Positions 35,286-47,970 of a stretch of DNA of 64,000 bases are shown here, piece after piece. Each line of letters begins with the position of its first letter. Within the stretch, counting starts at the first letter, position 1. A program made the position numbers and the translations under genes. Origin of the DNA: Craterostigma plantagineum (Eukaryota > Streptophyta > Magnoliopsida > Lamiales > Linderniaceae). The notes under the pieces are model-generated. The model did not search any database, was not told the DNA's origin, and saw nothing but the letters and a program-made list of their open reading frames with translations. The DNA lies in NCBI GenBank assembly GCA_027422505.1, contig JAPQWV010000002.1, positions 26,948,501 through 27,012,500 on the forward strand, written 5' to 3'.

Positions 35286-35496
35286 CCTCTAAAGCTAACT
35301 GATCAAGCTGTTGATTTGCTTCTTGTCTAGACGATCTGACACGAGGTGAAGAAGCGGGCCCCATAACGATGCAATCGCTTAGTCGACGGCACAAGCCACG
35401 GTTAGACTTGTTGGACCGATGCCTTGCAGCAAATGGGGGGACGACGATGGACTTCTTCTTTTCCAGGTTAGTCTCAATATTAACTGAACAACTCAT
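33056..35496 (-). CDS. TKL-type protein kinase with N-terminal helical region
   Basis: Exons: 35496-35287, 35081-34743, 34130-33602, 33514-33372, 33253-33056; 1419 nt, 472 aa, phases agree. Residues 1-183: a basic, Ser-rich start, then a probable coiled coil (QEANQQLDQLALEVEVIGKQ onwards). The kinase domain begins ~184. The glycine loop AQGSTADVYRG keeps only the middle Gly of GxGxxG. Lys 216 lies in VAIK, then the alpha-C Glu in FFAQEVETL, catalytic loop HRDLKPSNIFL, ADFGHARYL, VYMAPEV, DVYSFGVILNEL and ANRPAFGEI. With HRD, DFG and APE present it should be active. The HRDLKPSN loop and the plant Raf/TKL-like insert style point to a Ser/Thr (or dual-specificity) kinase; substrate unknown. I could not name the ortholog. 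The splice acceptor at 34131 is AAG. Confidence 0.88.
34164..34689. mobile_element. Tourist-like MITE in the kinase intron 2, TSD TAA
   Basis: Ends GACCATCTCCAACCG and (reverse complement of the right end) GAGCTTCTCCAATCA share GA-C-TCTCCAA. The sequence is flanked by TAA at 34161-34163 and 34690-34692. CTCCAATCGAT recurs subterminally. TAA/TTA duplications and this CATCTCCAA-type end are typical of PIF/Harbinger MITEs. It ends 33 bp from the splice acceptor. Confidence 0.8.
35239..35285. repeat. (CA)n(TA)n microsatellite forming a splice donor
   Basis: On the minus strand the kinase exon 1 ends GAG and the intron starts directly with GTATATATAT, running into (TG)n. The donor GT is thus the first unit of the repeat. 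Confidence 0.9.
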
Positions 35497-35990
35497 TAGT
35501 TCAAGTGTGTTTTATTTGGACAAGAAGGAAACCCACCTATTAATTAGTGAATCTCGCTTGATATCGAAATATATATAACACTCAGGATCATCATGAATAA
35601 GTTTCATTTCTATTTAGCAAGCAGGGGCGGACATTCTAACAATGGTAAACGGTAACCTTCATTGTTTTTCTTGTAGGTTTCAAGTATAGACGGCACATTG
35701 TGAAATTATCTTAAAATATACTAATTATGTCGACAGAGATATATAAGGGAAGAAAGTAACGAAGGGTAAGGGAAAGGACAAGATGGGGGTTGAGGCAAAC
35801 AAAAGTGACGATGTTGTCAATGTCCCGTAAACATATGCTAGAGAGAGGATCGGTGCATGGGTTGTTTATAGACGACGATGCGTTAGCAAGTGTACTTAAT
35901 ATTCAATTGGAAAATTAATAGTAGTGAATGAAGTTTCACACATTCAATGATCCTTTATAATTTTGGTCGCCGCCAAAACTAAAGTAAATG
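35497..35990. other. Upstream region of the kinase gene
   Basis: Spacer between the kinase start and a solo LTR. No gene or repeat boundary recognised. Confidence 0.4.
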
Positions 35991-35995
35991 TGTTG

Positions 35996-36949
35996 TGCTA
36001 GAAATCGTGAATCAAATTAATTCAGATTAATAGTTTTTGTGATTGAACTCAACTAAGATTACCAGATAAACATAGGAGAAACCGGAAACACATACGCAAT
36101 ACAACGGCGCAAACAAAAAACCGGATCAAGAATAAGTACCGGAACTTGATTAGAGACCGGAATACTAATACTGGATCTGCCACGTCGACGAGATTCAAAA
36201 ATCTTCAAAACATGACAAGTTGAAGACTTCTGACAGGGAATTAATTCAAGACTGACAGCAAGAGTCGAGTTGAAGTCAAAATAAGTCAAATAAGGAATAA
36301 ATGAGAAGGCACAGAGCTACTGCTGCAAAGACTGGACAGACCCATTCTGGGTAAAGTCAATTAATGAACTGTCCAGTACACAAAGCTATCTCACAACGGC
36401 TACAACTCCAAATGTTAACTATACATAAGAAGGAAGAGAAGCTGAAGGTGATATATGCCTTGCTAGAATTCTAACGAACAAAAAGATCAAGCTCAAAGCT
36501 GACCAAGCAAAGAAGAGAAATTAGGTGTCGTCCTCACTGCACTTTACTGGTTCGGTAAGTGAATGAGTTGTACTCAAGGGACTGTAGAAAGCTCGTGAAA
36601 GTAGACGGACTTTAAAAAGCTGTCTAAGTGGTGTCTAGGAGTTTAGTTAGCTGAGTATAGCCGTGTGAGTTGTACTGTGTTGGTCTAGCTAAGAAGGTCG
36701 TGCAACTGGGGTTGTAAAACCAACTTCTAGTGGTGCCTTCCTTGCAGGGAAGAAGGGGGGACGTAGGAGATTTTTTGGCTCCGAACTTCCAGAACAAATT
36801 CGTGTCTTTCGCAAATACACATACACAAATCACACCTCAAATTCGGTCTTGGTTCAAAACCGACCGGTTTGCTTCCGCACAAGTCACATACACAAATATC
36901 AAGCACCGGTATATAACCTTAACCGGTTAAGTACCGTACCGATCTAACA
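35996..36949 (+). mobile_element. Solo LTR of a Sirevirus-like copia element, TSD TGTTG
   Basis: TGTTG occurs at 35991-35995 and 36950-36954. The unit starts TGCTAGAAATCG and ends CCGATCTAACA. Read on the minus strand it follows the LTR of the large copia element to the right: TGTTAGATCGG against TGTTAGGATCGG, ATTAATTGACTTT...CAGAATGGGTCTG against ATTAATTGACTTT...CAAAATGGGTCTG, then TTATTCCTTATTTG in both. It is clearly diverged and opposite in orientation. No internal region is present, so it arose by LTR-LTR recombination. Confidence 0.82.
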
Positions 36950-36954
36950 TGTTG

Positions 36955-37859
36955 GGTCGATCTAAGCAATCCATTTGAAGAAGGAGAAAGCTACAATATG
37001 AATTTTACTAGAATAATAAAGAACAAACGTATAGTAGATCAGTGATGGATCAGTTGTGTTTTCCTTTATCCACGTCCAATCCTATCCAATAAATCTTCCA
37101 CTTTTTTTTGTTTGTCTCCCATTGGGTTAGGTTGGTTCATTAAACATTATTTACTTTTCTTCAGCCCATTAATTATGGCCCTCAGTCGTTGAATTACAAC
37201 GTGAAACGACCTCCAAATATAATGGAGGATGGTGTGGTGGGGGAAGACCGAAGAGGTATACTAACTAAGGTTTGTATGAAAACACCATTTGTGCTCACTC
37301 TCTTCTGTCACCTTTCTAAATTACCCTTTCTGGAAAACTGATCATCAGAATTTTCCATTTACAGACAGGCTGAGGAGACACCCTTTATAGATAACTTAAG
37401 GGAGATATGTGGTACTTGTGTATATATCGACTGTACCATTATTACAAAATAGGATACTTATATTTTGGTGGTGTGAAGAAAACAGATAGTCCTTTATATA
37501 GGACAAAGGTAAAGTGTTTGTGTGTTCCCTTCCCATCACGATTGTGGAATAAATGCGGGTTGGGTGACTAGCAAACACAATAACACTCATATTCTGACGT
37601 ACATACCCACATGTGTCGTCATCGAATATAAACATATAAACTAAAAACTGAAACAATATTTTATTGCAAACACAATATATATATCTCATCTTAGGAATAA
37701 AGTAGTCGTGACTCAACTCAACTAGGTTTACAACTATACATATCGTTCAACGTTTGAAACAACGTCAGTTACCAGGTCACTCTTCAATATTTTACTATAC
37801 TACAGCATGAGTTAGATACACAGGAAAATGTCTCCTATATACGTCTCTTATTAAAAAAT
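36955..37859. other. Spacer between solo LTR and large copia element
   Basis: I see no gene-like frame. Short frames on the minus strand (for example 37716-37396) show no recognisable motif. Confidence 0.5.
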
Positions 37860-37864
37860 ATAGT

Positions 37865-38874
37865 TGTTAGGATCGGTTTATGCGTTTAGAGGGGGTGAAT
37901 AAACACTTCTCTTTTTCGGTTTGTCTATTCGAGGACAAGTACTCAATCAGTGACCAGTAAGTATAAGTGCGGAAAATGATACCGAGCTGTTGAAACCGAT
38001 ATGTGAATGAGTAAGTGTGTATATATGTATGTGTGAGACCGGTTTGTTTCTGGAAGTTCGGAGTTAAAATCTCCTCTCCCCTTCTTCCTCGCAAGGAAGG
38101 TTCACTAGATCTTCAGTTATACAACCTTGTACAACCTACCCAGCTGAATCTCAGCTCAAATCTAGTGAGTTCCCTAGGCAGTTGTTTACAACAATCCACC
38201 TACTTCAACAGCTTTTTACAGTCCGTTGGAAATGAAAAACATAAACTAAGATCAGAAAAGTGTCTTTGGACTTCACTCTTGCTTTTATGCTCTCCTCACA
38301 GTACTTGAGACTAGCTCGATTGTTGTCTTTTTGAGGATGAGATTTCAAAGTCGTAAAAACGTGAGAGTTCAGTGAAGTGGTTGTCTTCTTCTTGCATCTC
38401 TCCTTTTATGCTTGAGGTTTGAAATTCAAACCGTTGTGAGATAGACTCTCCACTCTGATCAGTGCATTAATTGACTTTTCCAAAATGGGTCTGCCCCAAG
38501 TTTGTGCCGCAGTCTATCCTGTCACTCTGCTTTATTCCTTATTTGCGTTAGTTGACCTTGTCTATACTCTGGATCCGCAGCATTGCATTGATTGTCTGAA
38601 ATTTCCTTTTTGTTTTAGCATGCTTTTATCTTGATTGTCCAATCTGTTACATGTCCGGTATGGCGTACTGTCATGCTTCCTGAATTCTTATTCAAGACCG
38701 GTATCTTCAATCGGTATTCTTCATAGTCTTTCGTGCTTGCGTCAGTCCGGTCACATATATACCGCTTTTAATCCTTAGTATAAACAATGCTATAGGTCTC
38801 CGGTTTTCACATGATTAGTCAGTTGCGTCAACACAAAACTGTTAATCCGAATGTTTGAATTCGTATTACTAACA
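37865..38874 (-). repeat. 3' LTR of the Sirevirus-like element
   Basis: 1010 bp. Matches 58998-60013 almost base for base with a few small indels and substitutions. Adjacent to the polypurine tract at about 38875-38890. Confidence 0.93.
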
Positions 38875-39355
38875 ATTTCCCCTTTTTTGGTGATTGACAA
38901 AACTTATCAGCAGAAAACCAGTTTTCATTTATATCAAGGAGAGATTGATACAAACAACAACTATTTGTATCCCTTGCTCTTAAATATCCGCTCTACCTCC
39001 TTCAGCTTGGCATCATCCTTGTATGTATCTTCCTTTATATCATGTAACCTCTTAAGATCGGCTAGCTGTTCCTTTGTCAGGTTGCAGGCTAGATGCCATA
39101 AACTGCTGCCATCATACTGTACTTCAACTGTTCCTTTGTCCGGAATGAGTGCAGCTTCAATTGCAGCTCGTTTTGGATCTTTGGTTTTGACATAAAGTTT
39201 GGAGAGAAACTTCTGAGGCTCAAATGAGCTAGAGCTGGGAGGCTGCTGTTTTCTGCTGTCGCTTGCAGTACTTTCTCCCTTTTTGGCAATAACCGGGCTC
39301 ATTAGCTGAATCAAGGCAGTCAGTTGTCCTTTGATGACCTCCAGATCGGCACAGA

Positions 39356-40919
39356 TGTTGCGAAAAATTCGTAAACACGCAAGTGTACGTATCGTTCTAA
39401 CAAGTAATAGTGTACGTAAGTACGGATATCGAACCAAAGGACTGTGTTACCAAGTACCGAAATTATATTAATTCTAGTTTTATTTGAACAATCGCAAGTT
39501 GGTATTTGATGAAACGTTAAACGAAAATACGCAGATAAATAATAAAACACGATTAAAAAGGTAAACGACCAAATCCATAACGAAGCACAACGAAACGATT
39601 TCAATCAAAGATAAATCTGGGGACTCCGATTTCACCGATGACAATCATGCTATTGATTTCAGTTCTCGAAGGAATACTTAATCTTATGTTGACGATGGAT
39701 TTTTCCGTTTTAATTATCAATCTATCTCTAGCATCGATAACCTATTCTAACATGCGAATCCTACATCTCTGTCAAGATTTCTACACGTAGAACGCATTAA
39801 ACTTAGAAAATCATAAATCATCGCACTAGTCACGTAACTATCTCTAGCTTAAGAATGTTCTAATGGTATCATAATCAACGGACACGTTTAGATAATCACC
39901 TCTCAGTCTCATATCTAAACACCTATTCATACGAAAGTTGATCAGAAACTCGTACGCATTAACAACAGATTATGATACTCAACATAATATTAAGGTCTTA
40001 ATAGCATACGAACTGAAAATCAATAGCGATCATGTCTGGCTACATCGTAACCCCAGATAACGAAATTAGAACATATTATAATTCGACAAACGCTTCAAAA
40101 TAAATATGTCCATAATAAGAGATATATTAAGGATGGGAGAAACGTATCAAATTCGTTGTGCGCTTGGGTGCGTCCCCGTCTCTCCCATGAATGTCGTCTC
40201 CAAGGTCGATGCTACTAGTCTTACATGCACTGCTCCATCCGAAGTCGCTACTAGAGTGTGAGGGCTCCTGCTTCGTTGAGACTTTTTGTCGAACAGCTGG
40301 TATGCGTCCTTGAGGAGGTGGTTGCTTTATGTGGAGGATATTAGGTCGATGGCAGCACAAGTCTTAAGCTGCCCTCCTCCCTGCTTCTCGTCAGTTTTGG
40401 GAGTATTATTAGAGAACTGCTTCCTCTTCCAGTAGGCGAAAGGGTGTGAGAGGTGCGTGGTTTAGCTGTGTGCTTGAGGTTTCTTGGTTGAAAACCAAGT
40501 GATGGAGATGAAAGCTGTGAGGAGGTGACGTTATTTTCTAGTGCCAGAGAGCTCCCTTCCCATTTGAATGAAGTGCGGCTTTTATCTTCTCTTTCTCCGG
40601 TATCAGACAAAGAAATTAAAGAGCTGCTCAAAATATGCAATATTGATCTTTCCTTTTTTCGTAAAGTCTTCCACGTTTTAAGCTCCATGTTTCAGCTTGT
40701 TTCAAGGTACGCTCTCAGCTATAATCGACTTATTAATTTGACCAAAATGAGTAAATTGCAAACCAACCCCTGATCTATGCTAAAATTACAGAAAGACCCC
40801 AAAAATATAATAAACCATCAAAATAGCTTAATATACCCACATTAGGCTTAACCACGACTTATAATCCCGCAATTGACTCGAAATAAATCCCCAAAAGATC
40901 AACTAATATCGACGCATCA
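39356..40919 (-). repeat. 3' LTR of the Athila-like element
   Basis: 1564 bp, the same length as the 5' LTR. Only scattered single-base differences were noticed over most of its length (for example near 40082-40085, 40251 and 40380). Confidence 0.95.
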
Positions 40920-42246
40920 AAATACCCCAAACTTGAACATTGCTCGTCCCCGAGCAAATAAATAAGAATCAACTCCGATGATGGGTGAAATCTCAAGGTA
41001 ATGAAATAATAAGCACAACTAAAAACTCAAACCATGCGTCGATTCAACAGTAAGTCTCTCGCTCAACATATTATTATTTTTTAAAGTAAATGTAGTGATC
41101 GCTCAACCTCGAACGGATGTGTCAAAATATAGGGATCAACGCTCAATCTCACAGTACCTAACACGGGTTTTCTATAAGCTTGCTATTCGTCAGAATCGCC
41201 TACTTGATGCTCAATCTCAGATCATATCAAAAAGGATTTTTGGGTTGAAATGTTGGGTATGGCTCGGGTAGGGCATATGGAGTAAGTGAGCTGAATTTAT
41301 AAATGTTTTCCAGCTATCAATCTATCAATCTATAAATGTTTTCCAGCTACCATGACATAATGGAACTCACACCCAAATCGTAATAATTAGCAAGTCGCTC
41401 GTTTTTTTTTTGAGCATTTTTTTTTTGCACTAACTTTTTTTTTTCCGAACGAGTTACTAATGTTCATCAAATCACAGCAACATAAATCACACGATACGAA
41501 TAAAAGTATGATAACTCTCTCAATCCTCTTAACCATCGTAAAAACCCCAAACTTAAATTGGACGATACATCACAAAGATACCACAGAAACTCTGACATAG
41601 TCCATAAACCACTCATGAATAATTGCGCGTGTTCGGTGAATGGGTAGCAATGGATGAAGATCAATTAAGAAGGCAATGGTTATAGATATCGGATATCAGA
41701 AAGGCTCAGGTCGGGTTCATGGAACATAAGTATATGACATGTAGCTCAAAAGGCTCAGACGATCCAAAAATAGAAAATGGCCTAAAATCGCCTCATCGAG
41801 TAAAGCATCAATCAGGATCAAGACCGACTAAAGCAAGTTCTAGATACCATGTAATCATCTAACGCTCTATTTATAAGTGAGTGTGTGCTAATCCGTTCAT
41901 CAATAGAGACTTACTTAAAAATCTAAACAAGCAAGAGATATAGTCATACCTTACTTCATGATACGCTTGAGAAACACGAGATCCTCGTCGTTGATCCCAA
42001 CTGATAACACGTGACACAATCGAGGGAAGATAATGCAAGGAATGATACACCCCAAACTTAGATTAAACATTGTCCTCAATGTTTTACGGACGTAAACTTT
42101 TTTTTATTATAATTTTTTTTCATCTTTTTTTTCTTCTTCTTCTTTTTTTTCTGATACTATTTTCTTTTCTTTTTTTCTCTTTTTTTTTCTCTATTTTTGT
42201 TTCCTTTTTTTTTCCGAAGCTTTGGTACTCATATTTCGTTACATCA

Positions 42247-42288
<42 letters not shown>

Positions 42289-42480
42289 CTTTGATCTCCA
42301 AGGATGTAAAGACTCCTAACACGTTCACTGAATCTCTTTTGTACCTGAAAATTCAAATAAAATTTGGTAGACGACGAAATGTTAATAATGATATTGAAAA
42401 TATAATAAACGAGAGTTTAAAACTCGGGTTGCCTCCCGAGAAGCGCTTGTTTAACGTCATTAGCTCGACGCCTTGACTTT
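40920..42480. other. Non-coding 3' region of the Athila-like element
   Basis: No frame with retroviral motifs. It contains the inverted pair TTGCTCGTCCCCGAGCAA at about 40938-40955, a pyrimidine-rich tract at ~42098-42210 and (TA)n at 42250-42284. It lies where Athila elements often carry an envelope-like frame, but none is visible here. Confidence 0.55.
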
Positions 42481-43849
42481 CTAAGGTGCGTTGAGCATTA
42501 TAGTGGTCTTCTCTTGATTGAATCCACCATTGATGTACGGCTTCAACCGCTGCCCATTGACCTTGAACGTTCCTTTTTCTGGGTCATTGATCTCTACCGC
42601 ACCATAAGGAAATACTTTAGTCACCGTAAATGGACCTGACCACCTTGACTTTAGCTTACCTGGAAACAAGCGAAGCCTAGAATTAAGAAGAAGTACTTGA
42701 TCTCCAACAACAAATTCTTTTCTTCGAATATATTTATCGTGCCAAGCCTTCGTTCGTTCTTTGTAGATTTTTGCATTTTCGTAAGCCTCATTGCGAAATT
42801 CATCCAGATGGTTTAGTTGTAAAAGACGTTTCTTGCCTGCAGCTTGCTTATCCATGTTTAATTGCTTCATCGCCCAATACGCTTTATGTTCTAGTTCGAC
42901 CGGAAGATGACACGATTTTCCATAAACCAATCTGTTTGGTGACATTCCAATAGGTGTCTTAAATGCTGTCCGGTATGCCCACAGTGCATCGTCGATTTTC
43001 TTGGCCCTCTTTTCGAGAGATACTTACAGTTTTTTCCAAAATTTGCTTAATCTCTCGATTAGATACTTCTGCTTGTCCATTGGTCTGAGGGTGATAAGCT
43101 AGTGCCGTGCGATGCTTAACACCATAATGCGACAGAAGAGCATCGAATTGCTTGTTACAAAAGTGAGTTCCCCCATCACTCAAGATCGCTCGTGGAGTTC
43201 CGAACCTAGTGAAAATATTCTTCTTGATAAAGTTGAGGACTGTCTTACCATCGTTCTTTTGCGTAGCTACTGCTTCTACCTATTTAGACACGTAATCTAC
43301 TGCTAGCAGGATATATTCGTTATCGTATGACGATGGAAATGGTCCCATGAAGTCAATGCCCCATACATCAAATAACTCAACTTCCAACATAGTATTAAGT
43401 GGCATCTCGTCTCTTCTTGAAATATTACCTGTCCTTTGACAACGATCACAGGCCGATACGAAAGCATGAGCGTCTTTGAATAAAGTCGGCCAATAAAAAC
43501 CCGATTGTAAAACTTTAGCAGCTGTACGATTCCCTCCAAAATGGCCTCCGCATTCGAGAACATGGCAATGCCGTAATATATCGTGCGCCTCTTCTCCTGA
43601 GACACATCTTCGTATAACTTGGTCAGCACAATGCTTATACAGATAAGGATCTTCCCAATAATAATGTTTTATATCGGCAAAGAATTTCTTCTTCCCTTGA
43701 TAATTAAGCTCAGTTGGTATTATTTTTGCTGCAAGATAGTTGACTAAATCAGCATACCACGGAGCTTGCGATATAGCCAAGAGTCGTTCGTCTGGAAAGT
43801 TATCATCGATAGTTTGTTTCTTCAATTCATTTTCTTCTGGCAGCTCCAA
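42481..43849 (-). pseudogene. Integrase of the Athila-like element
   Basis: Zinc-binding part: HCHVLECGGHFGGNRTAAKV, then SACDRCQRTGNI. Catalytic core: FDVWGIDFMGPFPSS (first Asp), after an in-frame TAG at 43280 (SK*VEAVA, where the family has SKWVEA, so TGG to TAG) DGGTHFCNKQFD (second Asp), and NGQAEVSNREI (Glu). A frame break occurs near 43000, then [20 protein letters not shown] and the C-terminal [16 protein letters not shown]. Not functional as it stands. Confidence 0.88.
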
Positions 43850-46181
43850 ACAGAGAGATGATCTGCTACTAAATTCTGTGTTCCCTTCTTATCTTTAATC
43901 TCCACATCGAACTCTTGAAGCAATAGAACCCATCGAATCAGTGGTGGTTTTGCGTCCTTCTTTTCCATGAGATATTTGATGGCCGAGTGATCAGTATGCA
44001 CAATTACCTTGTTCCCGATTAAGTATGATCTGAACTTTTCGAAGGCGAAGACGATAGCAAGTAACTCTTTCCAAGTTGTGGCATAGTTAAGCTGAGCATC
44101 GTTGAGAGTTCGACTCGCATAGTAAATGGTATGAAATATTTTGCCCTTACGTTGTCCAAGAACTGCTCCCACTGCATAATCACTTGCGTCGCACATCAAC
44201 TCGAACGGTATGTCCCAATCCGGAGCAATCACGACCGGTGCTGACACTAGTTTCTCTTTTATAGTAGAGAACGCCTCCTCACATGATGCATCAAAGATAA
44301 AGGCTGCTCCTTGAATTAAGAGACTCGATAATGGCTTTGATATCTTTGAGAAATCCTTAATGAATCGTCGATAAAACCCAGCGTGTCCCAAGAAACTCCT
44401 AATTCCTTTGACAGATGAAGGTTGTGGAAGCTTTTCTATTGTCTCAATCTTTGCCCTATCAACTTCAATTCCTTTGCGAGAAACTTTGTGACCTAACACA
44501 ATACCTTCTCGAACCATGAAATGACATTTCTCCCAGTTTAAAACAAGGTTAGTTTCTTCACAACGTTTCAATACTAAAACAAGGTTATCTAGGCAATTAT
44601 CGAAAGAACTTCCAATAACAGAAAAATCATCCATGAAAACCTCAATTGTTTTCTCTACCATATCAGAAAAAATTGCCATCATACATCTTTGGAATGTACC
44701 TGGTGCATTGCATAGTCCAAATGGCATTCTTCGAAAAGCAAACGTACCGTACGGACATGTAAAGGTGGTCTTTTCTTGGTCTTCCGGTGCTATAGCAATT
44801 TGATTGTATCCGGAGTATCCGTCTAGAAAACAGTAGTAGTCGTGCCCGCCAATCGATCTAGCATTTGGTCAATAAAAGGCAAAGGAAAATGGTCTTTACA
44901 CGTGGCTTTATTAAGTTTTCGATAGTCGATGCAAACACGCCATCCAGTAACGGGTCTTGTCGGAATTAGTTCATTATTCTCATTTTTTACCACTGTGACT
45001 CCACCTTTCTTTGGAACAACATGTATCGGACTTACCCAAGAGCTATCTGAAATTGGGTAAATTACTCCAGCGTCTAACCATTTTAGGATTTCTTTTCGCA
45101 CTACGTCCTTCATCGTTGGATTTAATCTCCGTTGTGGCTCTACAGAAGGTTTGGCGTCATCTTCTAAGCGGATACGATGTGTGCACATTGATGGGCGGAT
45201 ACCCTTGATATCAGCTAGTGTCCACCCGATCGCTGCTTTAAACTCTCGGAGTACTCGAAGTAGCTTCTCTACTTCATCATCATTGAGAGAAGATGAGATA
45301 ATAACTGGTAAAGTGGAAGATTCACCTAGAAATGCATAACGAAGATGGGATGGTAACGATTTAAGTTCGAGTAGTGGTGGCTTCTCAATAGATGACATGG
45401 ATCGGGGAGGGCTTTCGCCGAGAGCTTCAAAGTATTTTCTTCTATTTGGTTCGAATGAGTCCAACCACTTCACACACTCATTAATATCTTGTTCATCGAT
45501 CTCATGTATATCGTCTCGCACCAAACTGGATTCCAATGGATCTTCCCTATTCATATGCTTGGGTAGTAGATTCTCTACATTTTCTACACGGAAACAGTTA
45601 TCGCTTTCATTGGGATACTTAATGGTATTAAACACATTAAATATAACTTCCTCTCCATGTACTCTGAGACGAAGTTCACCTGCATGAACATCAATTAATG
45701 CCCTCCCTGTTGCTAGGAAAGGTCTACCCAAGATTATCGGTATGTCCTTGTCTTCTTCCATGTCAAGGACTATAAAATCTGCAGGGAATATAAACTTATC
45801 GACCTTGACTAAAACGTCTTCTATTATGCCTCGTGGATGTTTTAATGATCGATCTGCCAGTTGTAGTGTCACAGTCGTCGGGCTCGCTTCATCTAATCCA
45901 AGTTTTCTAAAAATGGATAGCGGCATTAGGTTAATACTAGCGCCTAAATCACACAAAGCTCTTTCAAATACAGAGTTCCCTATTGTGCAAGGGATTGTAA
46001 AGCTCCCAGGGTCTTTGAGCTTTGGTGGTAATTTCTTTTGTATAATGGCGCTACATTCTTCTGTAAGCGCTACAGTTTCATATTCTCCTAACTTTCTCTT
46101 CTTCGACAATATATCCTTCATAAACTTTGCATAGCTGGGCATTTGTTCAAGGGCATCTGCAAAAGGAATGTTGATGTGCAA
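43822..46181 (-). pseudogene. Protease, reverse transcriptase and RNase H of the Athila-like element
   Basis: The protease reads RALCDLGASINLMPLSIF with DLGA in place of DTG/DSG, as commonly seen in this gypsy group. RT follows with VEPQRRLNPTMKDVVRKEI, PVTGWRVCIDYRKLNKAT and [20 protein letters not shown], then the active site FMDD in [13 protein letters not shown]. RNase H shows [17 protein letters not shown] and [14 protein letters not shown] one-base shift near 44830 breaks the frame at RLAG, and a second shift at 43822-43849 precedes integrase. Confidence 0.9.
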
Positions 46182-46184
46182 TTT

Positions 46185-47748
46185 TTAAAATATTTCGAGA
46201 AATTTAGAAAATTGTTGATCAAGTTTATTGCTCTTGAGACGTTGTGGGAACGGAATTCGAGGCTGAGATTCTTCAGAAGGTAGACGCTTAAGCTCTACAG
46301 TTTCAACATTTTTCTCTTCAGATGTATCAACTTCTACTTCGGACGAGTTCACTTTCTTATTCTTGACCGGTGACTCCAATTCCTTGCCACTCCTCAGTGT
46401 TATCGCCTTGCAATGTTCTTTTCCTTCTCGCTTTGGATTAGCCTCTGAGTTACTAGGAAAAGATCCTAATGGCCTCTCACCTATCATCTCCGCCATTTGA
46501 CTCACTTGAACTTCTAAGTTGCGGATTTGGGCTGATTGGTTCTGCATGTTGGTTCTCATTTCGTTGATGAGTTGTGTCTGTGACGTAGCCATTTTCGCCA
46601 AAGCCTCTTCCCAGTTTACTTTCTTCTCATTTGGCTGATGGTTATGTTCGGGTTGTAGAGAATTATGATTATTCTTCCACGAAAAGTTGGGATGATTACG
46701 CCACCCTGGATTGTAGTTATTTGAATAAGGATTGTTTGGTTGACGATTGTAATTTCCAACATATTGTGCTTGCTCCAATGATAATTGTTCTGTTGATTGA
46801 CATTCAGAACTCTCCGCCACAGAGATTGCATTCAACACTAGGCAAGTGAACAGAATTGACCGAAGCCTGATTTGTTTGAAGTTGCTTCGTCAGATTCGCC
46901 ACTTGAGCGACCAATTGAGCAATTGGATCATTTTTAAAAATTGTTGTTGTGTTCCTAGCTCGCTCCATTGGCCACTGATAATTGTTATTGGCGACACTAT
47001 CTATCAACTCGTACGCCTGATCAGCGGTTTTCTTCATGATTGTCCCGCCAGCAGAAGCGTCGATGACGGCTCTTTCAGCACTGCCTATAGCGTTGTAGAA
47101 GCTCAAAACTTGTTGTGATTTAGGTATACCATGGTGCGGACACTTTCTCATGAGCTCCTTAAATCTATCCCAAGATTCATAAAGTGATTCACCATCGATT
47201 AGAGTAAAGTGAGTGATCTCCTTGAGTATCTGTTGTTTCTTAGCAGGTGGAAAGAATCGGGCAAGGAATTTACTGGCGAGCATGTCCCATGTTGTAATTG
47301 AATTGGTTGGAAGGGAATTTAGCCATGCCTTCCCTTTATCACGTAGAGTGAATGGGAACAGTCGCAGCCGTAATGCGTCGTCAGAAACTCCATTATATTT
47401 GATAGTATCACATATTTCCAAGAAGTTATCGATATGGGCGTTTGGATCTTCGCTCGGTAATCCATAAAATAGAATTTGTTGGATCATTTGAAATGTTATC
47501 GGCTTAAGCTCAAAGTTATTCGGAGGAAGCGCTGGTCGCCTAATAGCAGATTGAGTGCCAACAAAGGGAGTTGCGTATTCGCAGAGCGGCACATCATGAT
47601 TTTCGTTATCCCCGTTATTGTTTTCGTTGTCAGCCATGGCTGATTGTGTTTGGTTAATTTCTTGCTTCTTCTTTTTCCGATTTTCCCGACAAGCTCGCTC
47701 GATCTCCAAATTTAAAGGAAGTAAGTTAGCACTCCCAAACTTTCGCAT
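46185..47748 (-). pseudogene. gag of the Athila-like element
   Basis: Starts MRKFGSANLLPLNLEIERAC and contains LPSEDPNAHIDNFLEICDTI, LFPFTLRDKGKAWLNSLP, KFLARFFPP and GESLYESWDRFKELMRKCPH, the conserved gag core of Athila/Tat-type elements. A frame break near 46805-46838 follows a partial zinc-knuckle CNLCGGE. The frame resumes with NPYSNNYNPGWRNHPNFSW and ends at a single in-frame TAA (46187-46185) directly before the protease-RT frame. Confidence 0.88.
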
Positions 47749-47841
47749 AAACCGTTAAACACCTTAGTGCGCTATTTTATTAATAATAATAGTAATAGTA
47801 TTCGTAGTAAAAATAATAATAATAAGAAAAATAAGTAATAA

Positions 47842-47842
47842 A

Positions 47843-47895
<53 letters not shown>
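47842..47895. repeat. (TAA)n microsatellite in the gypsy 5' leader
   Basis: About 17 units of a three-base repeat between the primer binding site and the gag start of the Athila-like element. Confidence 0.9.
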
Positions 47896-47947
47896 GTTCA
47901 AAGTAAGACTAAAATTATTTGGTATCGATATTAGTAAAAAGCACAGT

Positions 47948-47964
47948 CCCCGGCAACGGCGCCA
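47948..47964 (-). other. Primer binding site of the Athila-like element (tRNA-Asp type)
   Basis: TGGCGCCGTTGCCGGGG on the minus strand, 6 bp inside the 5' LTR. It is complementary to the 3' end of plant tRNA-Asp as known from many gypsy elements. Confidence 0.8.
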
Positions 47965-47970
47965 AAAACT

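Noticed and set aside
40127..40688. Pair of minus-strand frames (77 and 115 codons) repeated at 48741-49302
   Set aside because: They lie inside the two LTRs and are duplicated only because the LTRs are; no similarity to a known protein was recognised.
45397..46134. Plus-strand frames of 96-130 codons
   Set aside because: Antisense shadows of the gypsy protease-RT frame, which has all expected motifs.
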